Assembly (NCBI GenBank): GCA_949751835.1
Contig: CATKHK010000037.1
Span: forward strand, 310,001-374,000
Source: Blepharisma japonicum
Lineage: Eukaryota; Ciliophora; Heterotrichea; Heterotrichida; Blepharismidae
Length of the DNA: 64,000 nt
Direction: 5' to 3'
Part shown: piece by piece, positions 56,041 through 64,000 of the stretch
Layout of the letters: the number at the start of each line of letters is the position of its first letter
Position numbering within the stretch: the first letter of the stretch is position 1
The notes under the pieces: generated by a model
Told to the model about the DNA's origin: nothing
Databases searched by the model: none
The model's input: the letters and a program-made list of their open reading frames with translations, nothing else
Program-made: the position numbers and the translations under genes

Positions 56041-56649
56041 AATTAATTTACAATACATAATGGATCATTTTTTAGGTTTTTATTTATTTTGATATCATAT
56101 TTTAAAATTCTCATTGTACTTAAAAAAGCTGAAATTTTTTGACTATTATCATGGTGGGTTTTTTTAATTATTTAAGTAAAATGGAACAGAATTTGAATAA
56201 TAAAAACCTTTAGAGAGCGTTGTGTAATAAATGCAATTAAATTAAATGTATGGATAAATAGGAATTCAGTGAGTCATATATATAGGCCTGTGTTGGATTT
56301 AAATTCTATCTACTAGCAATGGAAATATATTGTGCTAGATTTAATGAATCTATAATAGATTTTTTTAATATTTTAAATACTTACTCTCAAAATAAAAGCT
56401 AATCAAATAGTAGTTATTATTTAGGAGGGGCTCGCTTATTATTCTTCAATTTCTGCATTCTCTTATAATTTATTAAATTTTTAAATTGGAAATCTTAAAA
56501 ATCTAAAAAATTAGCAAACCATTAGCACCTTCATTCAGATTTCGTGTATAGGCCTTCAAGGTAAAATATATATCGATTTAAAATTATATTTCAAGATTAT
56601 ACATAAACTACTTAGAATACTATTATTAAAAGCTAAACAAATTAATGCA
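56041..56649. other. Intergenic region
   Basis: AT-rich; nothing recognised. Confidence 0.5.
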
Positions 56650-57831
56650 TTAAAACTTTGCCCAGCCTGCATTATTTGAAGTTTTCGGAGGGCTAAACCC
56701 TAATAAATTAACATTTTCTACAGTCTGCTGCTGAGCTTGTTGAGTAACTTGAACTGAAGCTGGAGCACTCCATATATTCTGTGGCTGATTTTGTCTAGTA
56801 TCAACTTTTGGCTTTGGTTTTGGTTGTGCGCCTTGGTTTCTGATCCTCATAATTTCTCTCTGAATTTCTTCATCCGTCATATCTCTGTCTTCTCTTTTTC
56901 TTGCACTCTTTGCCTGAGACTGCTGTGGAGCTGTATTTCCAAAGTTTCCAACTGATTCATAATTTTCTACAGCATTAATTAATTCATCCACAGAAGGTCT
57001 CAGTGCAGGAATCGGGTTTAAAATCCACGCAATAAAACTATGGAATTTATTATTAAATCTTGACCCTTGAGGAAATGAATAATGGGCATTAACGATGGCT
57101 AATTGAGCTTGATCTTGAAAAGGATGTCTAAAAAATGCTAAAGTGTAAATAATGCAGCCAATCATCCAGACATCTGCTTTGAAATCAATTCGATGTCTTG
57201 CATATAAATCTATCATTTCAGGGGGACGGTACATTAAAGTAGTTTCTCTTTCAAAGGTTTCTTGGTAAGTCAATAAATCATTTCTTGATGCGGTTGATAA
57301 CTCGATTATTTGTGAAGTGCAGCTTCCAAAGTCACAAAGCTTGAATTTTTTGTTGTGTAAAAGGATGTTTTCTACTTTAAGGTCTCTGTGGATAAAGCCT
57401 GCTCTATGGACTACTTGGACAGCTGTTAATATTTCTTTTGTGATATATAAAATCTGAGGAAGTGAAAGCTGGCCATTATATTTTTCCAGGAGATTTATAA
57501 GTGTCCCTTCAGTGCATAGCTCTAAAAGTAGTAAAACTGATCTCGTTTTACCTTCGGTAATGACTGCTGAGTCATAAAATATGACGATATTATCACTTGC
57601 TGGTATAGCCCGCATAACTTCGACTTCTCGCTGTGCCATTCTTAAGCGCTCTTGATCTTGGCATAAAATTTTTTTAAGAGCATATTCTTTGTTTGTATTT
57701 ATATCTACGCATTTGTAAACATATGCATATCCACCTTCTGATAACTTTTCTTGGACATTTACTGTATAATTCCCAATTTGATATTGCTGTTGGCCATAAG
57801 CATAGTCAGCTAAAACTTTCAGCATGTCCAT
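56650..57831 (-). CDS. NAK-family serine/threonine kinase (AAK1/GAK-like)
   Basis: 393 residues, ATG to TAA. Kinase domain about 25-290: glycine loop LSEGGYAYVYK (the NAK form), lysine in YALKKIL, HRDLKVENIL, CDFGS, and the activation segment ERETTLMYRPPEMIDLY, which is diagnostic of the NAK family. The C-terminal 100 residues are Gln-rich and polar and end with NLLGFSPP, a possible clathrin- or adaptor-binding motif. Known members phosphorylate the AP-2 mu subunit in clathrin-mediated endocytosis. All catalytic residues are present. Confidence 0.92.
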   Translation of the reverse strand: MDMLKVLADYAYGQQQYQIGNYTVNVQEKLSEGGYAYVYKCVDINTNKEYALKKILCQDQERLRMAQREVEVMRAIPASDNIVIFYDSAVITEGKTRSVLLLLELCTEGTLINLLEKYNGQLSLPQILYITKEILTAVQVVHRAGFIHRDLKVENILLHNKKFKLCDFGSCTSQIIELSTASRNDLLTYQETFERETTLMYRPPEMIDLYARHRIDFKADVWMIGCIIYTLAFFRHPFQDQAQLAIVNAHYSFPQGSRFNNKFHSFIAWILNPIPALRPSVDELINAVENYESVGNFGNTAPQQSQAKSARKREDRDMTDEEIQREIMRIRNQGAQPKPKPKVDTRQNQPQNIWSAPASVQVTQQAQQQTVENVNLLGFSPPKTSNNAGWAKF

Positions 57832-58281
57832 TTTAAGTATTATAAGCTGTTTCTGATGAAATAAGTGATTTAAATAGATGCTTAGAAAATATAGAGAAAG
57901 GAGATTAATTATCAGAATATGTTTTTATTTACTTTGTAATAATTTTTATTATTATTATTTCCTCAATTTTCATTGAAAGAATGTGAACACAAACAATAAA
58001 TATTTATTATTTATCCACAATAAAAATTATTTCAAAAGTATAAAAAATAATTAAATTAAGATTATTTCTAACACTTTTGATTTTTAATAGTTTATTTTTT
58101 ATCATTCTGTTAAAATGGGAATTATCTACTGGATAATTCAATTCTTCCACATTCTAGCTTTATACACTAATTATTCTTAATCCCTAAGAGCTTAGTATTC
58201 CTAATCTATTTATCACTCTCAAGAAATTCATTTTATTAATAAATCAATTGTTTCATATCTTCTTTTAAATATTTTCAATCA
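57832..58281. other. Intergenic region between divergent genes
   Basis: AT-rich; no gene. Should contain the promoters of the NAK kinase (minus) and the ABCC transporter (plus). Confidence 0.5.
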
Positions 58282-61200
58282 ATGGTAGAGTCCTCTTATG
58301 ATCGATCCACTTTTTTATCAAAAATTTCATTTTGATGAAGCCGAAATTATACTCAAAACCCTTATGCGGTTTTCCGAAAACCTAAAATCATTGATATAGA
58401 CCATGTAGCGCATAGAATATCAAATAAATGAAAAAATGAGCAGCAAAGCAAAGATCCAAGCTTTTTTAAGGCTCTATGAAAAGGTATTTTTTGAAAATTC
58501 TGCATATCAAATATACCGATTTTTATTGAAGTCTTTTCGCTTATTGCAATTTCTATTCTTCTAGGCCAATTAGTTGAGTATTTTTGAAATGATGATGATA
58601 CAAGCACAGGATTTACTATTGGGATTGGAATCATCATTTTATTTATTATTGCAAGACTTTGCAGGAATCTAGGGAATTTTTATTTAGAAATGCTTGGGTT
58701 TTCAATTAAATGCGCTCTTTTAAAATTGATGAACAAAAAGCTGTGTAGGCTGTCCCATGAAGTGATTAACTCTGGCGATGTCTCAAGCCGAGTTGTTAAT
58801 CTAACTGGAACTTATTTGCAAGCTTATGACTTTTTTGGGACACCAGTTTATACTTTGGTAACCCCATTTGCTGCAACTGCTATAATTTTATTACTATATT
58901 ATTATACTGGGTATGCAGGAGTTCTAGGACTATTATTAATGTCAATCATGGGGCCTATAAGCACAAAGCTGTCTCATTGGGTAATAAAATTAAAATTGGC
59001 TTCATCTCGCATTGCAGAATCAAGGATAAAAAAAACTAATGAAATCATTGATACTGTAAAATTCCTCAAATCATACACCTGAGAATACGCCTACGCAAAT
59101 CTAATCTTTCAGCTGAGAGATCAAGAATTAAAACAAACTCGCCGACGAGCCTACATAAAAACCATAAGCAAAGGTGTATTTACTACTACTATATCACTAG
59201 GCTGCATGCTAACTTTTGGGATTATTTATTATAACGATGGCTATATAGACTACAAAATTGTGACCCCAACACTCACATTTTTACTTCTTGGCGAGTATTA
59301 TATATCCATAGTTTTGCCAGTGTCAATAGAATATTATTGAAACTCATATAGAGGACTTGTAATAATTGGAAAATTTCTTCTAGAAAAAGAGCATCAAAAA
59401 GTCTATTTAAAGTACCCTAAAGGAGAAATCATGCTAAAAGACGTTACTAGTTATTGAACAAAACAAGCACATGACGAAGAAGAGACCCTTCATGGTAATT
59501 TTTGTCTGAGAGATATTAATTTAACGATTCACAATGGAGAAATGTGTGTAGTATATGGACAAATTGGCTCAGGAAAAACCTCACTTATGCTATCATTATT
59601 GGGTGAAATGCATATTGAAGAAGGCGAGATATACCGTGGAGGAAAAGTTGCCTATGTTCCTCAAGAACCCTGAATATTTCGAGGGACTGTAAAAGAAAAT
59701 ATTGTGATGGAAAGGCCATATGATGAAACCGACTATAGGCATGCTTTATATTACTCTATGCTAGAAGATGACATAAGCAAATTTATAAATGGTGATGAAA
59801 CAATTATAGGAGATAAGGGGTCAAATATAAGTGGAGGGCAAAAAACTAGAATTAACTTGGCAAGAGCTATATACGCACAAGCTGACATATATATTTTTGA
59901 TGACCCTTTGTCATCAATTGACATTAGAATTGCTAGAGAAATTTATGATAGGCTTATCATTGGATATTTACATGAAAAAACTCGAGTTTTAGTCACCCAT
60001 TTAATTGACTATATTCATGATTATACAAAGGTTTATAAGATGGTAGGTGGGACCTTGCATATTGAAACATCAATTTGTGAAGCTTCTCCTATAAATGGCA
60101 AAAAAGTTGTTATCGAGGTTAATGCTCCTAATATGAACGTCAAAAAAACACATGATGCAGAAAAAAGCCATCATAAAAGCTTGGAATCTCTTTATAAATA
60201 TATTAAGCTTGGATGATGCTGGTCATTTCCCTTAATTATCATTTTTATTGTGCTTTCCCCAGGATTATATCAACTGATGCCTTGATGGATTTATTATTGG
60301 GCTGAAAAAAGCAAGTCCGATCAAAAATCTGAGAATTTTTTCTGAGTTTTATTTATTATTGGATTTGGGCTTCTTCTTTCCTCAGCTATAAGAAACGCTC
60401 TAGTTACTTCAACATTGCTAGAATCAGCCAAAAAGCTTCACAATGTTTCTTTTGCCGCTTTAATTAGTGCTCCTCTCCACTATTTTACCCACAAAGGTCA
60501 CGGATTTCTGATAAATCGGTTTAGTAATGATGTTGAGCAAGTTGACGAATATATCCCTACCTTAATCGCTGAGTGTATTGGGCTATTTTTCTTTCTTATA
60601 GGATCTTTTGTTATGATGATCATCAGTTGTGGCTACCTTTCCATAGCTCTTGTTCCTATATTAATGGCATGCGTTTATAATTTCAATAAAAGCAATAAAT
60701 ACCTGGACATTTTTAATGCAGCTTATAATGCAAGTAAAGCTCCTATTGTAAGCCATTTATCGTCAACTGCTTCAGGATTGTACTGCCTTAGAAGCTATAA
60801 ACTTATATCTGCTCACAAGCAGTCTTTTCGAGCTGCAGTAGAAAGGTCTGCAGCTTGTTTTTTTGCCCAAACTGCAGCTATGAGGTGGATGCTGTTTTTG
60901 CTTGATATACCATTTATTGCATTAGTAGCGAGCTATATCATAATTTCAGTGCCGTTAAAAGGCACATTAAGTTCTGCAGCACTTGGGTCAGGGCTCAGCT
61001 TTGTCCAAAGAATTGGCATGCAAAGTGCATACGCCATGTTTACTTTTAGAAAGGTAAAAAATTCTATTTATTGCATTACTGAGCTGCTAAGAAATTTAAA
61101 AATAAAGCCAGAAGATAATTCATATGAGGCAAAGCTGGAAGTCACAAAAGGAGAAATTGAGTTTAGAGATGTGGTAGTTGCTTATGATGATGGGACTAGG

Positions 61201-61935
61201 GCACTAAACTCAATGAACGTTATTTTTGAAGGAGGATGTAAAATAGGAATTGTTGGGAGGTCAGGGAGCGGGAAAACGAGCATAATTAATACTTTATTGA
61301 GGTTTGTTGAAATCCAGCAGGGGCAAGTATTAATTGATGGAATGGACATTTCTCATGTAAATTTGGCTCATCTGAGAAAATGTATCACAGTGATCCCGCA
61401 AACTCCTATTATTTTCCACAATTCAGTTATTTATAATATGGATCCTCTTAATGAGTATAGTGAAGATGACATTTGGACTGCTTTGCAGCTTGTAGGGATG
61501 GATGAAAAAATTTCTGTACTTCTTGGAGGACTTCATAACACCTTGTCATCGAAAACTCTCTCTGCTGGAGAAAAGCAGCTTTTTTGCTTAGCAAGAGCAC
61601 TATTAAGGCAAAGTAAAATTTTTGTTATGGATGAAATAACATCAAATGTGGATTATGGTACTGAAGAAAAAATATATGAGACTATTGATGCTACCTGTGG
61701 AGACTGTACAGCTCTTATCATAGCCCATAGATTGGATTTCATATTGACTTGTGACTTTGTTATGATTGTTAATGAAGGAGCGTGTAGTGAGTATGGGAAT
61801 CCTAAGGAGTTGTTGAAAGATAGAGCATCAGCTCTTCATCACATAGCACGCTTTTCAAATACTTCTCCAACTTTTTCTACAGTAAGAAGAAATAGCTTAG
61901 CTTTATATATGAGTACATTGGATAGTGAAGGATAG
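58282..61935 (+). CDS. Full-length ABC transporter, subfamily C (MRP-like)
   Basis: 1,217 residues, one exon with many TGA codons read as Trp, TAG stop. Order: membrane domain 1 (about 85-370); NBD1 with Walker A GQIGSGKTSL (about 427), the Q-loop QEPWIF (its Trp encoded by TGA at 59671-59673), signature ISGGQKTR (about 516) and Walker B IYIFDDPLSSID; membrane domain 2 (about 650-930); NBD2 with Walker A GRSGSGKTSI (about 991), signature LSAGEKQ (about 1092) and Walker B IFVMDEITSNVD. NBD1 has Asp where NBD2 has the catalytic Glu, the normal ABCC asymmetry. No N-terminal TMD0, so this is a short MRP type exporting organic anions or conjugates. Confidence 0.95.
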
Positions 61936-63365
61936 AAGTTTAATGCCATCTAAAATTAATATATTTGTAGAAAAGTAAAAAATAATGGATTTTATAAGTT
62001 GAAATTAGAGAAATAAAGCGAAAATGATGATATATATGAGCAAAAATTCTGGAATGAGATGAAAAATATTGAAGTAAAGGAATATATAACTCTCATCATA
62101 AATATGTTGTTTAGAGGCATAAATCAAAACCTCACAGTAAAAAGAAGAACCATTATCTCAGCTGACAGAAAATGAATCGTATTTGGCAGTCAAAATATTT
62201 TTATATACTATTCTCAATTATCAGATATAGAGATTTATCCCAATACCTGAATATATACTCTTCCATCTAAGGTCAAGCAATGAATAAAATAGCATTCCTT
62301 CAAAATCAGAAAGAAAGTTTTCTTATGTAAGCTCAGCTTCAATATCAATTAAGTTAAAAACAACGACATTTAGTGAATTTTTATGACAAAACAGGGAATT
62401 TAAAATTTTCATTGCTTGAGTCCTAAAATCAAAATAATTCCAGATATAACTCGACTCTGAAAAAGATGGCATTGAGACAAATAAAGAAACTGATTTAATT
62501 AATTTCGATATTTGATATGAGTGCCAAAATATAATTGATTTTCTCATCTTTAATGCAGCTATTGAAAATCATCTTATACAAAATATACATTTTATAAAGA
62601 AAATATTTAAAAAATATCTCGAAATTGCTGGAGATATAAACGCTTAAAAAAAGAGTCGAAATAATGCAAATAGTTTATTTCAAGCAGACTGTTATGTTTT
62701 AAAAAGACTATCTTATTCTATGAAGAACGCTGCAATTATACTTCTTGAAATAGATTAAATTATCCTTATTGCTATGCCTTGTTGAAGGCTTGATGCAATG
62801 CATTTATAGCAGGGGTAAAAAGAATCAATAATTGTGTAACACACAAGACTGTGACCATAGCATATGTGCTGAATGCTTAATTGGCTCATTGAAAATATAC
62901 TTCATTGTATAGAAATTGAACTTTGCTAATCTTTAGCCGTATTTAGGTATTATGCAAAATAGTTTGAAAATAAAAATATGCTAATTTTCTAGATAAAAAC
63001 TTATATTACTGAGTATAAAGAATGCATATAAAAAATTGCAAGCTGGTTCCTGCTCAAGAAGGAATATTAGAATTTAAAAGAATTTTTGAAAGATTTAATA
63101 GAATTCAAAAAAATTGATCAAGACTATCATAAGTTACATTATTAACTGCACATTTTATATACGCTATTCTGAATGACTGATTTTTTCTTATACTTATAGA
63201 AGTTCAATATTTTTTACTGCTATCGTTTATTATTTATGACTGTATAATAACAAGATAATCTGAGTTATAAATATGATATAAGTAATAATTAACTAGTAAG
63301 AATTTGAATTAATTTAATTAGGGAAATGTGAATACTTAAAAATCAATCTAAATTAAACCAATAAA
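61936..63365. other. Long spacer holding a decayed gene
   Basis: No intact gene. A plus-strand dead gene can be traced at about 62017-62960 (separate entry). The last 400 bp before the next gene are AT-rich with nothing recognised. Confidence 0.5.
62017..62960 (+). pseudogene. Decayed gene of unrecognised family
   Basis: Coding-like plus-strand runs with TGA as Trp: 62017-62290 (91 codons, with RTIISADRKWIVFGSQNIF), about 62320-62640 (with FDIWYECQNIIDFLIFNAAI) and a later run with LVEGLMQCIYSRG and a Cys/His cluster CDHSICAEC. They are broken by several TAA/TAG stops and frame changes. The Cys/His cluster hints at a zinc-binding domain. I could not name the family. Confidence 0.4.
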
Positions 63366-63665
63366 ATGGTGCGCGGAAACAGAGGAGGAAAGCAAGGTGG
63401 GCAAAGACATGCGAAAGCAGGCAAAAGAAATTTTGAAAAAGATCGTCCTAAATTCAAAAAAGGCCCAAGAAAAGAAGGAAAATTTAATAAAGGGCATGGA
63501 AAGCCAGGGAAAAAGTTCGGGAAGAAAAAATTTGCTAAGAAGGAAGTCAGCGAAGATCAGCTAGATAGAGAACTTGAAAACTACTGGGGCAATGAAGCAG
63601 GATCAAAGCATCTTGATCAAGAAATGGACGACTATTGGAGTAAAAAGCCAAGTAAAACCAATTAA
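63366..63665 (+). CDS. Small mRNA-export-adaptor-like protein with two UAP56-binding-type motifs
   Basis: 99 residues, ATG to TAA. The first 60 residues are Lys/Gly/Arg-rich (RGNRGGKQGGQRH and KKFGKKKFAKK), fitting RNA binding. The C-terminus carries two acidic motifs of the same kind, DQLDRELENYWG and KHLDQEMDDYWS. These match the LDxxLDxY pattern by which TREX adaptors (ALYREF, CHTOP, UIF) bind the helicase UAP56/Sub2. No RRM is present. It is probably a minimal nuclear mRNA-export adaptor; this is inferred from the motifs. Confidence 0.7.
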   Translation: MVRGNRGGKQGGQRHAKAGKRNFEKDRPKFKKGPRKEGKFNKGHGKPGKKFGKKKFAKKEVSEDQLDRELENYWGNEAGSKHLDQEMDDYWSKKPSKTN

Positions 63666-63689
63666 GCATTCAATAGAGCAAATTTCAAG

Positions 63690-64000
63690 GGTCAATTTTA
63701 AGTATCCCTAATAATACCCAATTGATAAAGAAATAAACCATATCTATTTACTTATTGATCACACAAAGAAATTCATACCTTTTCAGGTGCCATTGTCAGT
63801 GCAGTTGAGTAATGCAAATGATCAATAAGACGAATACAATTTTCTTGCTTATAAGCATCTATTAAACGGAAGTCCCTTCTTCTGTGCTTGAAATAGGCTG
63901 ATATCTATAGAATTTAGTCTACTCAAAGCTCCAGTCATTATTCAATGATTTCAATTTAATATTGCCAGTCTCCATTTACAATGGATAAAAGTATGCCAAA
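63690..64000 (-). other. Possible gene or relic at the right edge
   Basis: On the minus strand one frame is open from the window edge and includes MTGALSRLNSIDISLFQAQ. An overlapping frame reads RRRDFRLIDAYKQENCIRLI and runs to about 63740. Both look coding-like but do not join with a 15-nt intron. It may be a broken gene, or part of a gene whose structure I could not solve. Confidence 0.25.

Noticed and set aside
62323-62547. Minus-strand ORF of 74 residues
   Set aside because: The plus strand over the same bases reads more like a (broken) protein and joins with flanking coding-like runs.
1-64000. A code with all three stops reassigned, as in some heterotrichs such as Condylostoma
   Set aside because: TAA and TAG act only as terminators at gene ends and inside introns; only TGA occurs in open frames.
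1-64000. CRISPR arrays, rRNA genes, telomeric repeats, transposase or reverse-transcriptase genes
   Set aside because: None recognised on either strand.

Overview
The window looks like macronuclear DNA of a heterotrich ciliate, most likely Blepharisma or a close relative. Two sequence facts support this. TGA is read inside genes as tryptophan at positions where conserved families require Trp (the TBC domain, the ABCC Q-loop region and the malectin domain), while every gene I could close ends in TAA or TAG. Every intron I could resolve is exactly 15 nt, GTA...AG. The DNA is AT-rich and densely packed with single genes on both strands. With TGA as Trp, most broken reading frames fuse into long genes.

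Region 1 (about 1-31 kb) is an accessory-looking array of one family of giant surface proteins. Two tandem minus-strand genes (1-8339, cut by the window edge, and 9860-20710) and one inverted, shorter plus-strand gene (23791-28398) each have a signal peptide, an N-terminal malectin-like sugar-binding domain, and alternating LamG/concanavalin-like and cysteine-rich (furin/GFR-like) modules. Each then has a beta-rich juxtamembrane domain and a C-terminal multi-pass membrane domain (complete or window-cut). They carry 6, 8 and 2 LamG modules. The 6-to-8 difference is one tandem duplication of exactly 2034 bp. Between and beside them lie relics of the same family: a C-terminal pseudogene at about 22.3-23.2 kb that still holds both 15-nt introns, and a 5'-end fragment near 9.0 kb. 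A stripped-down relative with only the membrane part follows at 29437-30957.

Region 2 (31-64 kb) is compact housekeeping and signalling DNA. It holds a Polycomb PCGF-like RING protein, a CAP/SCP protein, CCT2 chaperonin, a degenerate hybrid histidine kinase with a response regulator, a tail-to-tail pair of C2H2 zinc-finger genes, a TBC Rab-GAP and an MFS carrier. It continues with a START-domain protein, a duplicated FAR-17a-like membrane protein (one copy dead), UBE2W, mitochondrial ribosomal protein mL46, a zinc-knuckle protein, a MATE exporter, a YANK-like AGC kinase, a NAK-family kinase, a full ABCC transporter and a small mRNA-export-adaptor-like protein. Intergenic spacing can be tiny: 2 bp between convergent stops and 51 bp between divergent starts. 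No tRNA, rRNA, CRISPR, telomere or recognisable transposase was seen.

The most interesting material is the modular malectin/LamG/Cys-rich receptor-like family with module-number variation, and the rule that every 15-nt intron carries an in-frame TAG, so retention always truncates the protein.
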